From: Microbulbifer elongatus
GTDB taxonomy: Bacteria > Pseudomonadota > Gammaproteobacteria > Pseudomonadales > Cellvibrionaceae
Length of the DNA: 64,000 bases
Assembly (NCBI RefSeq): GCF_021165935.1
Contig: NZ_CP088953.1
Span: forward strand, 992,001-1,056,000
Direction of reading: 5' to 3'
The translations under genes were made by a program, and so were the position numbers. This document shows positions 14,528-23,150 of the stretch, one piece after another; the first letter of the stretch is position 1, and every line of letters begins with the position of its first letter. Under the pieces are notes generated by a model. The model had not been told where the DNA came from. It searched no databases and saw only the letters and a program-made list of their open reading frames with translations.

Positions 14528-17278
14528 ATGCTCAAGACCTACCTCAGGTCAATGTGCGCCCGGATCCTGGCGACGCAGCTGAGTGCCATTCCGGCCGGCA
14601 TCGCTGTTGCCGAATCGAAAGTCCAGGATCCGACGCTTTCTGGATCCGCACTCTACAGTTTCCAGCTCCCTGCCCAGTCTCTGGAGCAGTCACTGCTGGC
14701 GTTCTCCCGCGAAACCGGCCTCGCAGTTATGGTTGGCGCGCAAGGGCACGCCCACCTCGATGCGCCGCCACTGACCGGAATGTTCAGTATCGACGAGGCG
14801 ATGCGCCTGCTGCTTGCCGAGTCCGGGTTACAGTATCGTCGGGTGGACGGGCAGGGCATCGTGATACTGCCTTCCCCTGAGGAGTCTGCCGAACCGGAAA
14901 TAGAAACCCGAATTCCCGAAGACGTCCGCCCGCTGCTGGAAGAAATCGAGGTGGTCGCCAGTAAGCGTCGTACAAACCTGCAGCGCACACCGATGACGGT
15001 GACCGCGCTGCACGGTGGTCTGTTGCAGGAGCGCAACATCGACAGTCTCGAGGCGCTGGCTGCGGAGGTGCCGAGTCTGCAGGTCACCCGCAATGGGGAC
15101 CACACCGCGTCCATGCTGTATCTGCGGGGTGTCGGCTCTGACAACCACACCGAGGCGGGAGACTCCGGCGTGGCGACCCATGTGGACGGCATCTTTAGCA
15201 GCCGGGTGCAGGGCTCTGCGGTACTGCTGTATGACCTGGATCGGATCGAAGTCTTGCGCGGCCCCCAGGGTACCCTGTTCGGGCGCAACTCCACGGGCGG
15301 TGTCATCAACTATCACACAGCGCGCCCGGAGCGCGAGTGGTCGGCGGAACTGAGCACGTCCATGGGCAGTTTTCAGGAGCAGAAGCTGGCCGCGGTCGCC
15401 AACGCACCGCTGAACGAGGACTGGTCACTGCGCTGGGCTGCGGTCAGGCACCTGGCGGACAGTCCCATCGAATACAGCGATGACTCCGTCTATGCCAGAG
15501 CCGGTGACCGCTATAACAATACCGACCTGTACAGTTATCGCCTCAGCTCCGCCTGGCAGCGTGAAGGCCTGTTCAATTGGTGGCTGAGCTACGAGCGCTT
15601 TGAAGACCGCGGTGCGGGCAGTCTGCCCATAGTGGATTACGACACGCCGGTAGTCATCGACACCCCCGGGCGCACCGAGCTGGATCAGGATGCCTGGCGC
15701 AGCCGCTTGGAGCTGCAGCTGCCATCGGCGCACACTCTCACCTATATCAGCGGTTACGGGTTTACCCGTCGCAGCCAGGACTGGGATGCGGACCGCACTG
15801 GCCCGGTGGGCAGTGAGACCGATCCCGCGCTGTATCACCAGAGTAATCGCACCATCTGGTCGCGGTATCGCGCGCGCCAGCACGAAGTGCAGTTGAAAAA
15901 CAGCGATGACCAGCGGTTGCGTTGGTTGCTGGCGTATTTTCACTTCGCGGAAAAGAATGCAATCCGCTTCGATCTTGAGCACCAGCTGGCCAATGGCAGT
16001 GGCTGGGGGGGAGCACCGGCGCACAGTTTTCAACAGCCGGATCGCGGCACACGCATGAGCGCGGTGTACGGGCAGCTGGATTACGATATTACCGACAACT
16101 GGCAGGTCAGTGCCGGCGCCCGCAGCGGACGCGATCAGCGTTACGATCGGGGTGGGCGCAATATTGCCTGCCCTGACCTGATACGCACCGATCGCGGTGG
16201 TGTACTTGGCGACATTGCGGTAAACGATGCCTCTGCAGCCGCCGATCAGTGCTATGTGGCCAACTACAACGATGTGGATCGCGCCTGGCGCAGCACGACC
16301 GCGATGACACGGGTCAGCTACCAGCCCAGCGATGACCTGCTGCTGTATCTGCTTTACGCCGAAGGGTTCAAACCCGGAATCGTGCAGGATGGTGCGAGCC
16401 TGCAAGGGGAGTACGACGGCGTGGGAGATCCGGCCTATCAATCTGCACTGGCGGCACTGATTCGCAGCAATAACCGTGGCGCCGCCTACGTCGGACCGGA
16501 GGCCAGTGCCAATGTGGAGCTGGGGTTCAAGCTGGGTCTGCTGGATGGCGCCATGACCCTGAATGGCGCTTTGTTCGATACCCGTTATCGCGACCTGCAG
16601 GTGTCGGGGATTGCGGTAGAGGAGGACGGCACCGAACTGATTCGCAGTACCAATGCCCCCAGTGCCACCATCCGCGGCCTCGAGCTGGAGCTGAACTGGG
16701 CTTCCGGTCGCAATGGGCGGGCCAGTGGGTTCCTTTCCTGGCTGGATGCGCGCTATTACCATTTTCTGGCCGTGGATAACGAGTATCCGGACCATGGTCG
16801 AACCTGGAATCCGGGTATCGACAGCCCGGAAATCACCAACCTGGTGGATTTCAGCGGCAATCGCCTGAAGCAGGTACCCGGTCTCAGTCTCGGGCTCAAC
16901 TACCGGCACGGCTTCACCCTCACCGACCGCCTGCGGGCCACCGCCCGCGGGGGCCTGCGCTACACAACCAGCATGTACTTTGACGAGGCCAATCGGGGTA
17001 ACCGCACCGGTTGGCTCCTGGAGAACGACAGCGGCCACTGGGTAGAGGATCCCGCCGGTGCCACCCGCAATATTGACCGCCGCGATGCAGCCACCCTGCT
17101 GAACGCCGGGTTGAAGCTACAGCCTGTAGATGGCAACTGGTGGTTAGACCTCTACGGGGACAATCTCACAAACACGCTGCTGGCGAGCGATGTGCACGAA
17201 GCCGATGTGGCCACTCCCGCCTACTACTACAATCCGCCGCGCACCTTTGGCGTGCGCCTGGGACTACATTTTGACTGA
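14528..17278 (+). CDS. TonB-dependent receptor with an N-terminal STN signalling domain
   Basis: This 916-residue outer-membrane receptor starts with a signal peptide and then an STN domain at about residues 45-115 (FQLPAQSLEQSLLAFSRETG ... GLQYRRVDGQGIVI), as in FecA-type transducers. The plug follows (RTNLQRTPMTVTAL; EVLRGPQGTLFGRNSTGG) and then the barrel, ending RTFGVRLGLHFD. STN receptors report ligand binding to an inner-membrane FecR protein. The sigma factor and FecR genes are directly downstream, so this is a complete surface-signalling set with the receptor first. Ligand unknown; ferric siderophore or a carbohydrate are both possible. No clear Shine-Dalgarno sequence precedes the ATG. 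Confidence 0.93.
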   Translation: MLKTYLRSMCARILATQLSAIPAGIAVAESKVQDPTLSGSALYSFQLPAQSLEQSLLAFSRETGLAVMVGAQGHAHLDAPPLTGMFSIDEAMRLLLAESGLQYRRVDGQGIVILPSPEESAEPEIETRIPEDVRPLLEEIEVVASKRRTNLQRTPMTVTALHGGLLQERNIDSLEALAAEVPSLQVTRNGDHTASMLYLRGVGSDNHTEAGDSGVATHVDGIFSSRVQGSAVLLYDLDRIEVLRGPQGTLFGRNSTGGVINYHTARPEREWSAELSTSMGSFQEQKLAAVANAPLNEDWSLRWAAVRHLADSPIEYSDDSVYARAGDRYNNTDLYSYRLSSAWQREGLFNWWLSYERFEDRGAGSLPIVDYDTPVVIDTPGRTELDQDAWRSRLELQLPSAHTLTYISGYGFTRRSQDWDADRTGPVGSETDPALYHQSNRTIWSRYRARQHEVQLKNSDDQRLRWLLAYFHFAEKNAIRFDLEHQLANGSGWGGAPAHSFQQPDRGTRMSAVYGQLDYDITDNWQVSAGARSGRDQRYDRGGRNIACPDLIRTDRGGVLGDIAVNDASAAADQCYVANYNDVDRAWRSTTAMTRVSYQPSDDLLLYLLYAEGFKPGIVQDGASLQGEYDGVGDPAYQSALAALIRSNNRGAAYVGPEASANVELGFKLGLLDGAMTLNGALFDTRYRDLQVSGIAVEEDGTELIRSTNAPSATIRGLELELNWASGRNGRASGFLSWLDARYYHFLAVDNEYPDHGRTWNPGIDSPEITNLVDFSGNRLKQVPGLSLGLNYRHGFTLTDRLRATARGGLRYTTSMYFDEANRGNRTGWLLENDSGHWVEDPAGATRNIDRRDAATLLNAGLKLQPVDGNWWLDLYGDNLTNTLLASDVHEADVATPAYYYNPPRTFGVRLGLHFD

Positions 17279-17380
17279 GTCGCAAAAAAATCTCCCCGCA
17301 GGGGGGGACGTTCTTTCCCGCCCACCCGTTCTAACGACGAGAGTAGTATCCGATAACAAAAACAATGGTGAAGAGAATCC

Positions 17381-17965
17381 ATGGCGACAGCGTTGGCGAG
17401 CCCGATGACGCCCGATAGTGACGACCGGAGGGTGCCTGAGATCGAAAGGGACCTGGATTTCTACTACCGCGAGTATCAGCAGGAACTGTGTCGATATGCG
17501 GTGAGTAAGTTCGGTTTGTCCTACAGCGAGGCCGAGGATCTGGTGCAAGAGGCATTTGCCCGGATGGCACCGCAACTGCAACAGGGCGATATCGAGCATG
17601 TACGCGCCTTTCTTTATCGCTCCGTCCACAATGCAACCATCGATGCGTTGCGCAAAGGGCAGGTGCGGGAAAGTTACGCGCAATCCGTGCAGGACGACCC
17701 CGACCGTGAACAGGATAGTCGCAGCCCCGAGCGGGTAGCGGCCGGCCGGCAGTTTCTCGGCCTGATCAGTCGCGCCCTGTGGAACATGCCCCACAAGCGC
17801 CGGCGGCTGTTATTGATGAACCGTGTCGACGGGCTCTCCTACGCGGAAATCGCGCGTCGAGAAGGGCTCTCCGCGACGGTAGTGAAAAAACACGTGGCCA
17901 AAGCCCTCGCAGGATGTCAGGAAGCCCTGCGGGTCAATGGTGGTAAGTACGGTGGAGAAATATGA
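17381..17965 (+). CDS. ECF RNA polymerase sigma factor, FecI type
   Basis: This 194-residue sigma factor has region 2 at about residues 30-95 (YQQELCRYAVSKFGLSYSEA, EDLVQEAFARM, VRAFLYRSVHNATIDALRK). Region 4 is at about 125-185 (LWNMPHKRRRLLLMNRVDG, SYAEIARREGLSATVVKKHV). It would direct transcription of the adjacent receptor gene when the receptor-FecR relay is active. AAGAGA lies just before the ATG. Its stop overlaps the FecR start (ATGATG), so the pair is translationally coupled. Confidence 0.93.
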   Translation: MATALASPMTPDSDDRRVPEIERDLDFYYREYQQELCRYAVSKFGLSYSEAEDLVQEAFARMAPQLQQGDIEHVRAFLYRSVHNATIDALRKGQVRESYAQSVQDDPDREQDSRSPERVAAGRQFLGLISRALWNMPHKRRRLLLMNRVDGLSYAEIARREGLSATVVKKHVAKALAGCQEALRVNGGKYGGEI

Positions 17966-19008
17966 TGGCGACTGGTAACAGTCATCCGCAAACCGATATC
18001 CGGCGGATCGAAGCGGAAGCCCGCGAGTGGTTCATGCTGCGGGCTGAACGTCCGTTATACGCCGCTGAGCAGGACGCATTCGACACCTGGATGCAACAGG
18101 GGGGCAACCGAGACGCCTACCAGCAGCTGGAGCAGATTGACCGCGGTCTCGCTGCCCTCGCCGCCAGCGAAGAAGGTTCTCGACTGCGCCAGCCCGGCGC
18201 TTTTATCAGCCTGTTACAGAACCTCAGAAGCTACTTGGGCGTCAGCCCCCTGAGTGGCCTCGCGTTTGCCTGTACCCTGATGCTCGCCGTCGGCATTGTG
18301 TATCTGGCGCCCTGGCAGAGCGAGAGCCATTCTGCACAAGGCTATACATCGGAGCTCGCGCAAACCCGCCAAGTCACCCTGTTAGACGGTACCCTGGTCA
18401 CCCTTGGGGGTGACTCCGCCATTGAAACGGAATTTGGAACCGCCGCGCGCAAGGTCAAACTGCTGCGCGGTCAGGCATTTTTCGCGGTGCGCAAAGATTC
18501 CAGTCGCCCGTTTATTGTGCGCGCCCAGGGCGCTGAGGTACGCGTGGTCGGTACCCGCTTTGACGTCAACGCCGGCAATAAAATGAACCCGACGGTGAAA
18601 GTGACGGTGGAAGAGGGGATCGTCGATGTGGCAGCCAGGCCGCAGGGCCAGTTCGGCGCAACCGCAAGCAGCAAAGTGCGGCTGACCGCGGGTCAGCAGG
18701 TCAAGGTGCGCGAGGATCAGGTGAGTCGCATCAGTAAAATTGACGCCGCACAGGTCGCCGGTTGGCGCCAAGGCAAATTCAGCTACCGGGATGCCCCCCT
18801 TGCGGAAATCGTCGCCGATGCCAATCGCTACCGCAAACAGCGTATCGTGATCGGTACCCCGGAACTCGAAGATTTACGCGTGACCACCGCATTTACCGCC
18901 GATCAGGCCGAAACCCTGGTGGCCATGCTCGAGCAGTCGCTGCCGGTGCGGGTATTCCGGGAGCCGGACGGACGAGTGATTATCTGGCCCGGTAGTGTGG
19001 AGCACTGA
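17962..19008 (+). CDS. FecR-type anti-sigma factor / sigma regulator
   Basis: This 348-residue inner-membrane protein has an N-terminal DUF4880-like cytoplasmic part (EAREWFMLRAERPLYAAEQD) and one transmembrane helix at about 95-115 (LAFACTLMLAVGIVYLAPW). A FecR domain follows (TRQVTLLDGTLVTLGGDSAI ... GTRFDV), then a C-terminal STN-like end (VIGTPELEDLRVTTAF). It would hold or activate the sigma factor in the cytoplasm and contact the STN domain of the receptor in the periplasm. It starts inside the sigma gene stop and is followed by a bidirectional terminator. Confidence 0.93.
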   Translation: MMATGNSHPQTDIRRIEAEAREWFMLRAERPLYAAEQDAFDTWMQQGGNRDAYQQLEQIDRGLAALAASEEGSRLRQPGAFISLLQNLRSYLGVSPLSGLAFACTLMLAVGIVYLAPWQSESHSAQGYTSELAQTRQVTLLDGTLVTLGGDSAIETEFGTAARKVKLLRGQAFFAVRKDSSRPFIVRAQGAEVRVVGTRFDVNAGNKMNPTVKVTVEEGIVDVAARPQGQFGATASSKVRLTAGQQVKVREDQVSRISKIDAAQVAGWRQGKFSYRDAPLAEIVADANRYRKQRIVIGTPELEDLRVTTAFTADQAETLVAMLEQSLPVRVFREPDGRVIIWPGSVEH

Positions 19009-19080
19009 ACTTACCGTATTGAAAAGCTTCGTATAAGCGCCCGGGGTGATCCCCGGGCATTGTGCTTTCCGGTACATACA

Positions 19081-19116
19081 AAAAAAGGCCGCACCCTTTC
19101 GGGAGCGGCCTTTTTT
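19081..19116. terminator. Bidirectional Rho-independent terminator
   Basis: The symmetrical stem AAAAAAGGCCGC / GCGGCCTTTTTT has a 12-base loop, with an A-tract on one side and a T-tract on the other. It can end the rightward FecR transcript and the leftward tRNA-Phe transcript. Confidence 0.92.
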
Positions 19117-19119
19117 GTA

Positions 19120-19195
19120 TGGTGCCCAGAGGCGGAATCGAACCACCGACACGGGGATTTTCAATCCCCTGCTCTACCGACTGAGCTATCTGGGC
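19120..19195 (-). tRNA. tRNA-Phe (GAA)
   Basis: The reverse strand folds as a 76-base tRNA. The acceptor stem GCCCAGA pairs with TCTGGGC and is followed by an encoded CCA (TGG at 19120-19122). The D arm is AGCTCAGTCGGTAGAGC. The anticodon stem GGGGA/TCCCC encloses the loop TTGAAAA with anticodon GAA, and the T arm is GTCGGTGGTTCGATTCCGCC. It lies alone between fecR and yggX. Confidence 0.98.
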
Positions 19196-19305
19196 ATTGC
19201 TGATTCGGGGTTGTCCCCGGCAGCGAGGCGCGTATTAAACCTGCTCTGTTGGGGGGAGTCAACCCTTTGATTGATAAATAGTTTTTAGGCTTGGTAAGCG
19301 CTGGC

Positions 19306-19587
19306 TTACTTGTCGCCGTCTTGCTCGGGGACGAAGCCTTCGGCGTCGTCGTAGTCTTCGCCACTGAAGAACTTGCCCATCTGTTCGGCCAGGTAGGCGC
19401 GGGACGAGGGTTCCATCATGTTGAGGCGCTTTTCGTTGATCAGCATGGTCTGATGGGCCATCCACTCCTGCCAGGCTTTGGCGGAGACATTGTCGTAGAT
19501 GTCCTGACCCTTGGGCCCCGGGAACGGCGGGTTGGGAAGGCCTTCGAGTTCTTCCTGGTATTTGCGACAGAAGACGGTACGGGACAT
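19306..19587 (-). CDS. yggX: Probable Fe(2+)-trafficking protein YggX
   Basis: This 93-residue cytoplasmic protein has the family start [17 protein letters not shown] with its conserved Cys7. [37 protein letters not shown] and [13 protein letters not shown] follow. YggX protects Fe-S enzymes and supports MutY-type clusters under oxidative stress. It starts 9 bases after the mutY stop, the usual mutY-yggX operon. The length is normal. Confidence 0.96.
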   Translation of the reverse strand: MSRTVFCRKYQEELEGLPNPPFPGPKGQDIYDNVSAKAWQEWMAHQTMLINEKRLNMMEPSSRAYLAEQMGKFFSGEDYDDAEGFVPEQDGDK

Positions 19588-19595
19588 GGTTTCTC

Positions 19596-20717
19596 CTAGC
19601 AGGGTGCCAATAGTGGGGCCCGCAACGCTATCAGCTGTTTGACCAGCCTGGCGATGGGCGCGGGCAGGCCCAGATCCTGGCCGGATCTGGGGCGGTCGAG
19701 CTGGCGCAGTTTATACCAGCCACCGGCCCCTTCCGCCACCTGGGTGGGCCTGCTGGGCAGACTTATCCACACTGGGTGAATATCCAGATGGAAATGGCTG
19801 AAGGTGTGGCGCATGGCTGGCAGGGCCTGAATCTCGCTGGCATCCAGGTCCTGTGCGGCCAGCCATTCCTGGGCGCTGGCCTCACCGCCGTCGTCTCCTT
19901 CCAGCTGTGGCGGTATCCACAGGCCACCCCAGATACCACTGGCTGGCCGTTGCTCCAGATACAGCTCGCCGTCGTGTTCGATCAGCAACAGGGTAGTCTG
20001 GCGCTCGGGCTTTTCCTTTTTCGGCTTTCTGCCGGGGTAGTCCGTGGAGTTACCCTGGGCGCGGGCGATGCAGTGATTCTCAAACGGGCAGCGCTCGCAG
20101 GCGGGCTTTGACCGGGTGCACAGGGTGGCACCGAGATCCATCATCGCCTGGGTGTAGTCGCCGGTGCGCTCTGCTGGCGTATAGCGTTCGGCGATCTCCC
20201 ACATCTGTTTCGCGACCGCAGTCTGCCCGGGCCAGCCCTCAACGGCGTGAATGCGGGCCAGCACCCGTTTTACGTTGCCATCCAGAATGGGTGCCTGCAG
20301 CCCCATGCTGATACTGGCGATGGCGCCGGCGGTAGAGCGGCCGATACCTGACAGCGCACTGAGTGCCTCGACATCTCTTGGGAATTCCCCGCCGTGATTG
20401 TTCACTACGGTCTGCGCACACTTGTGCAGATTGCGCGCGCGGGCGTAATAGCCGAGACCGCTCCAGTGGGCGAGTACCTGATCCTGACTGGCGGCGGCGA
20501 GGGCCTGCACTGTGGGAAAAGATTCCATGAATCGCTGGTAGTAGGGAATAACCGCTGCAACCTGGGTCTGCTGCAGCATGATTTCTGACACCCAAACCCG
20601 GTAGGGGTTGATGTCGTTCTGCCAGGGGAGGTCGTGGCGGCCGTGCTGGTCGAACCATTTGAGCAGGGCCGACTGAAAACGCTTTGGTGTTTTGGGCTTG
20701 ATGGTGGGCTTGGGCAT
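19596..20717 (-). CDS. mutY: A/G-specific adenine DNA glycosylase MutY
   Basis: This 373-residue repair enzyme removes adenine mispaired with 8-oxoguanine. Visible parts are EIMLQQTQV (catalytic Glu), the helix-hairpin-helix [12 protein letters not shown] followed by the catalytic Asp in [10 protein letters not shown], and the 4Fe-4S ligands in [17 protein letters not shown]. The NUDIX-like C-terminal domain has [14 protein letters not shown] start at ATG 20717; an in-frame TTG at 20726 is open but less likely. No strong ribosome site is seen. It is followed closely by yggX and preceded by asmA. Confidence 0.96.
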   Translation of the reverse strand: MPKPTIKPKTPKRFQSALLKWFDQHGRHDLPWQNDINPYRVWVSEIMLQQTQVAAVIPYYQRFMESFPTVQALAAASQDQVLAHWSGLGYYARARNLHKCAQTVVNNHGGEFPRDVEALSALSGIGRSTAGAIASISMGLQAPILDGNVKRVLARIHAVEGWPGQTAVAKQMWEIAERYTPAERTGDYTQAMMDLGATLCTRSKPACERCPFENHCIARAQGNSTDYPGRKPKKEKPERQTTLLLIEHDGELYLEQRPASGIWGGLWIPPQLEGDDGGEASAQEWLAAQDLDASEIQALPAMRHTFSHFHLDIHPVWISLPSRPTQVAEGAGGWYKLRQLDRPRSGQDLGLPAPIARLVKQLIALRAPLLAPC

Positions 20718-20780
20718 GAATTGCAATCAAAAATGGGCACCGCGAAGGGTGCCCATGCTACTGCGTTATGCGTTTGCGTC

Positions 20781-20949
20781 ATACCGGCGAATGCCGGTAT
20801 CCATTGCGTGTGGGGAATTCAGTGGAGCTGGACCCCGGCCTTCGCCGGGGTGACAGGGTGAGTGGCCGGGGTGACGAGTTGAGGAGCCGGAGTGACGCGA
20901 TGATAGACCGGGGTGACTGGGGGTGCAGGTAAGGATTAGTCACCCCGGT
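20781..20949. repeat. GC-rich hairpins and CCGGGGTGAC direct repeats
   Basis: The region starts with two palindromes (ATACCGGCGAATGCCGGTAT at 20781-20800; CCCCGGCCTTCGCCGGGG at 20833-20850). Four degenerate copies of CCGGGGTGAC then follow at about 20-base spacing. The last copy (20907-20918) pairs with AGTCACCCCGGT at 20938-20949, which includes the last codons and stop of asmA. The units resemble the 'accccggccttcgccggggtga' intergenic repeats common in proteobacteria. The final hairpin may also terminate the asmA transcript. Confidence 0.8.
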
Positions 20950-23053
20950 TGAACAGGCCTTTGAACTTGTCTTTCAGCTTGTCCTTCAACTCATCGGTCT
21001 TTTCTTCCACCTTATCCCCGTACTTTTTCTCCGCCTGATATTTGAGTTCTTCGCGGATCAGGTCGTCGATACGGCGGCTATCGGGTTTGCAGGTGGTGGC
21101 GCCGGCTTCGTTGAACTTGGCGTTGCAACGCAGGGGTAGCGGGCGGTTGCGCCAGCGGGAGTTCTGGACGGAGCAGCCGTTACCAGAGGTGCGTTCACCC
21201 ACCAGTGCCAGGCCCAGGGCAAAGTCGAAGTCCTGCTGTTCCAGGTTGACGGTACCGTCACCGGTGAGCGCTATATTCTCGATACCGGCGTTGATGTCTT
21301 CAACCTTCGCCACGTCACCATCCAGATTGACGCTGGCACGCAGGTCCTGCAGGCGGGTCTGGGCGGGCCACTCCACTTCCGGCATGGGTGATTTTTCCGC
21401 GTAGCTCACCAGCTGGCACATACCTTTTTCCAGGTTGAACGGTGCCAGCGCCAGTTCCTCGGCGTTGAGCTGCACTGCGGCACGCAGATTTTTCTGCAGG
21501 GCCAGGGTGTCGGCTCCACGGGTCTGACCTACCCAGGTGAGGTCGGTCTTGCCGGACAGGGTGACCTTTTTCTGGTCTGCGGGCTCCGGCTCATCACTGG
21601 CGAACAGGGCCTCCTGCACTTTGGAAATTTCCACTCCCGTCAGGCCGCCGCTCAGTTCGCCGCGGGCGGAATCGCCCCGGGCATTGAAGACACCGGTGCT
21701 GTTGAGAGTGCCGCCGTAGAGACCGGCGGCCAGTTTGTTCAACTGGTACAGGCCATTGTTGACGTTGACGGCGAGCTGCGGATTGTCGATCTCGAAATCC
21801 AGCGCGTGCAGTTTTTCCAGGGTCAGGTCCAGTTTGGCGTTGAAGCCGCGCATGGCTTCCAGGGGCAGTTCCACCGGCTGTGCAGCGGCGATATCGGCAC
21901 TCAGCTCATCCTGTTCCGGCGTGGTGGCGGGCGGCGGCAGATAGTCGTCCACGTTCAGGTCTCCGCCCTTCAGGTCCAGGGAGACACTGGGGACCGCTTT
22001 TGCGTTGCTGGCGGCCTGAAAGCTGGCGCTGCCAGTGAAGGTGTTGTCATCCAGCACCAGTTCCAGTGGCTGCAGGTTCATTTGCTTGTCGGTACCGCTG
22101 ATATCGGTGTCGATACGCAGGCTTTGCAGCGCATTGCTGCTCTGGGGTTTGTACTCACTGCCCACAGCGGCCAGCCAGCCGGAAATTGGCTCCACATCCA
22201 CCTTCAGGTTGAGCTGAATCTGCCAGGGTGCGTCGGCCTCGACGCGACGGATATTACCGCGCAGGTTGACCTCTGCCTTGGCACCTTCGGCACCGGTCAG
22301 CTGGATGTTGGCCGGCTGCAGGCGCAGGCCATTCAGGCCCTCGTCAATGGCGAGACTGCTGTGGATATCCAGGTTTACCGGCTCGGGGAAGTCACTGCCC
22401 GCCAGCTCCGCCTGCAGGTGCACATCACCGGGCTTTCCGCCGGGAACCAGATTGTCCGCGGCAATACGCAGTTTGCTGATGGCGTACTCGGTGCCGGTCT
22501 GTTTGTCGGTGTAGCGCAGTACGCCGTCCTCCAGGCGCAGTTGTTCCAGTGCCAGCTCCAGGCCGCCCTCGGCAGTTGCTTCCTGCTCTTTGGGGATATC
22601 CAGCGTGGGGGGCGTCTCCCGTCGGGTTTTGGCGTCCTGCTCCGCCTTGGCTTCCATGGCGTCGGTGATCAGCTCCCAGTTGCCCTTGCCGTTTTTGTCC
22701 ACGGTGAGGGCCACCTGCGGGCCGAGCAATACGATTTCCTTGGCTTCGATGCGCTTGTCCAGCAGCGGCATCAGCGCCACGCCAACGGCGACCTTGTCCG
22801 CTTCCAGCAGGGATTCACTGGGCAGCGCGAGGGGGGCCAATTTTACCCCTTCGAGTTTGAGCGCGATGTTCGGCCAGATCTGCCAGCCGATATCGCCATC
22901 GAGGGTCAGAGCGATTCCCTGATCGGCAGCGAGCTTTACGATCTTTGGTTTGTACTGGTTGGCGTCGACACCGGAGAGGAACCAGGCAATGATTCCGGCG
23001 AAAAGAACGATGAGAACAACGAGGGTAATAAGACCGCGTTTGATCCAGGCCAT
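20936..23053 (-). CDS. asmA: AsmA family protein
   Basis: This 705-residue protein has one N-terminal membrane helix (WIKRGLITLVVLIVLFAGII), then the AsmA signature ANQYKPKIVKLAADQGIALT and DGDIGWQIWPNIALKLEGV. The rest is a long beta-rich periplasmic body and a charged, lysine-rich end (EEKTDELKDKLKDKFKG). AsmA-like proteins help phospholipid or outer-membrane protein delivery across the periplasm. I choose ATG 23053, which gives the MAWIKRG start and has AAGGA about 10 bases upstream; the open frame runs further upstream to 23107. Its last codons fall within a repeat. Confidence 0.93.
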   Translation of the reverse strand: MAWIKRGLITLVVLIVLFAGIIAWFLSGVDANQYKPKIVKLAADQGIALTLDGDIGWQIWPNIALKLEGVKLAPLALPSESLLEADKVAVGVALMPLLDKRIEAKEIVLLGPQVALTVDKNGKGNWELITDAMEAKAEQDAKTRRETPPTLDIPKEQEATAEGGLELALEQLRLEDGVLRYTDKQTGTEYAISKLRIAADNLVPGGKPGDVHLQAELAGSDFPEPVNLDIHSSLAIDEGLNGLRLQPANIQLTGAEGAKAEVNLRGNIRRVEADAPWQIQLNLKVDVEPISGWLAAVGSEYKPQSSNALQSLRIDTDISGTDKQMNLQPLELVLDDNTFTGSASFQAASNAKAVPSVSLDLKGGDLNVDDYLPPPATTPEQDELSADIAAAQPVELPLEAMRGFNAKLDLTLEKLHALDFEIDNPQLAVNVNNGLYQLNKLAAGLYGGTLNSTGVFNARGDSARGELSGGLTGVEISKVQEALFASDEPEPADQKKVTLSGKTDLTWVGQTRGADTLALQKNLRAAVQLNAEELALAPFNLEKGMCQLVSYAEKSPMPEVEWPAQTRLQDLRASVNLDGDVAKVEDINAGIENIALTGDGTVNLEQQDFDFALGLALVGERTSGNGCSVQNSRWRNRPLPLRCNAKFNEAGATTCKPDSRRIDDLIREELKYQAEKKYGDKVEEKTDELKDKLKDKFKGLFNRGD

Positions 23054-23091
23054 ACAGAGCGCATCCTTAATCTGATTTTGGCGAGAGGGTA

Positions 23092-23123
23092 GCGGTACCC
23101 GGAACACAGGTCCCGGGTACCGC
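23092..23123. terminator. Hairpin between the His-rich receptor gene and asmA
   Basis: The 12-bp stem GCGGTACCCGG(A) / (T)CCCGGGTACCGC lies just past the receptor stop on the leftward strand. It has no T-tract, so it may attenuate or stabilise the transcript rather than fully stop it. Confidence 0.5.
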
Positions 23124-23150
23124 GGATGCGACTATTGAAGCAGCTGCGGG

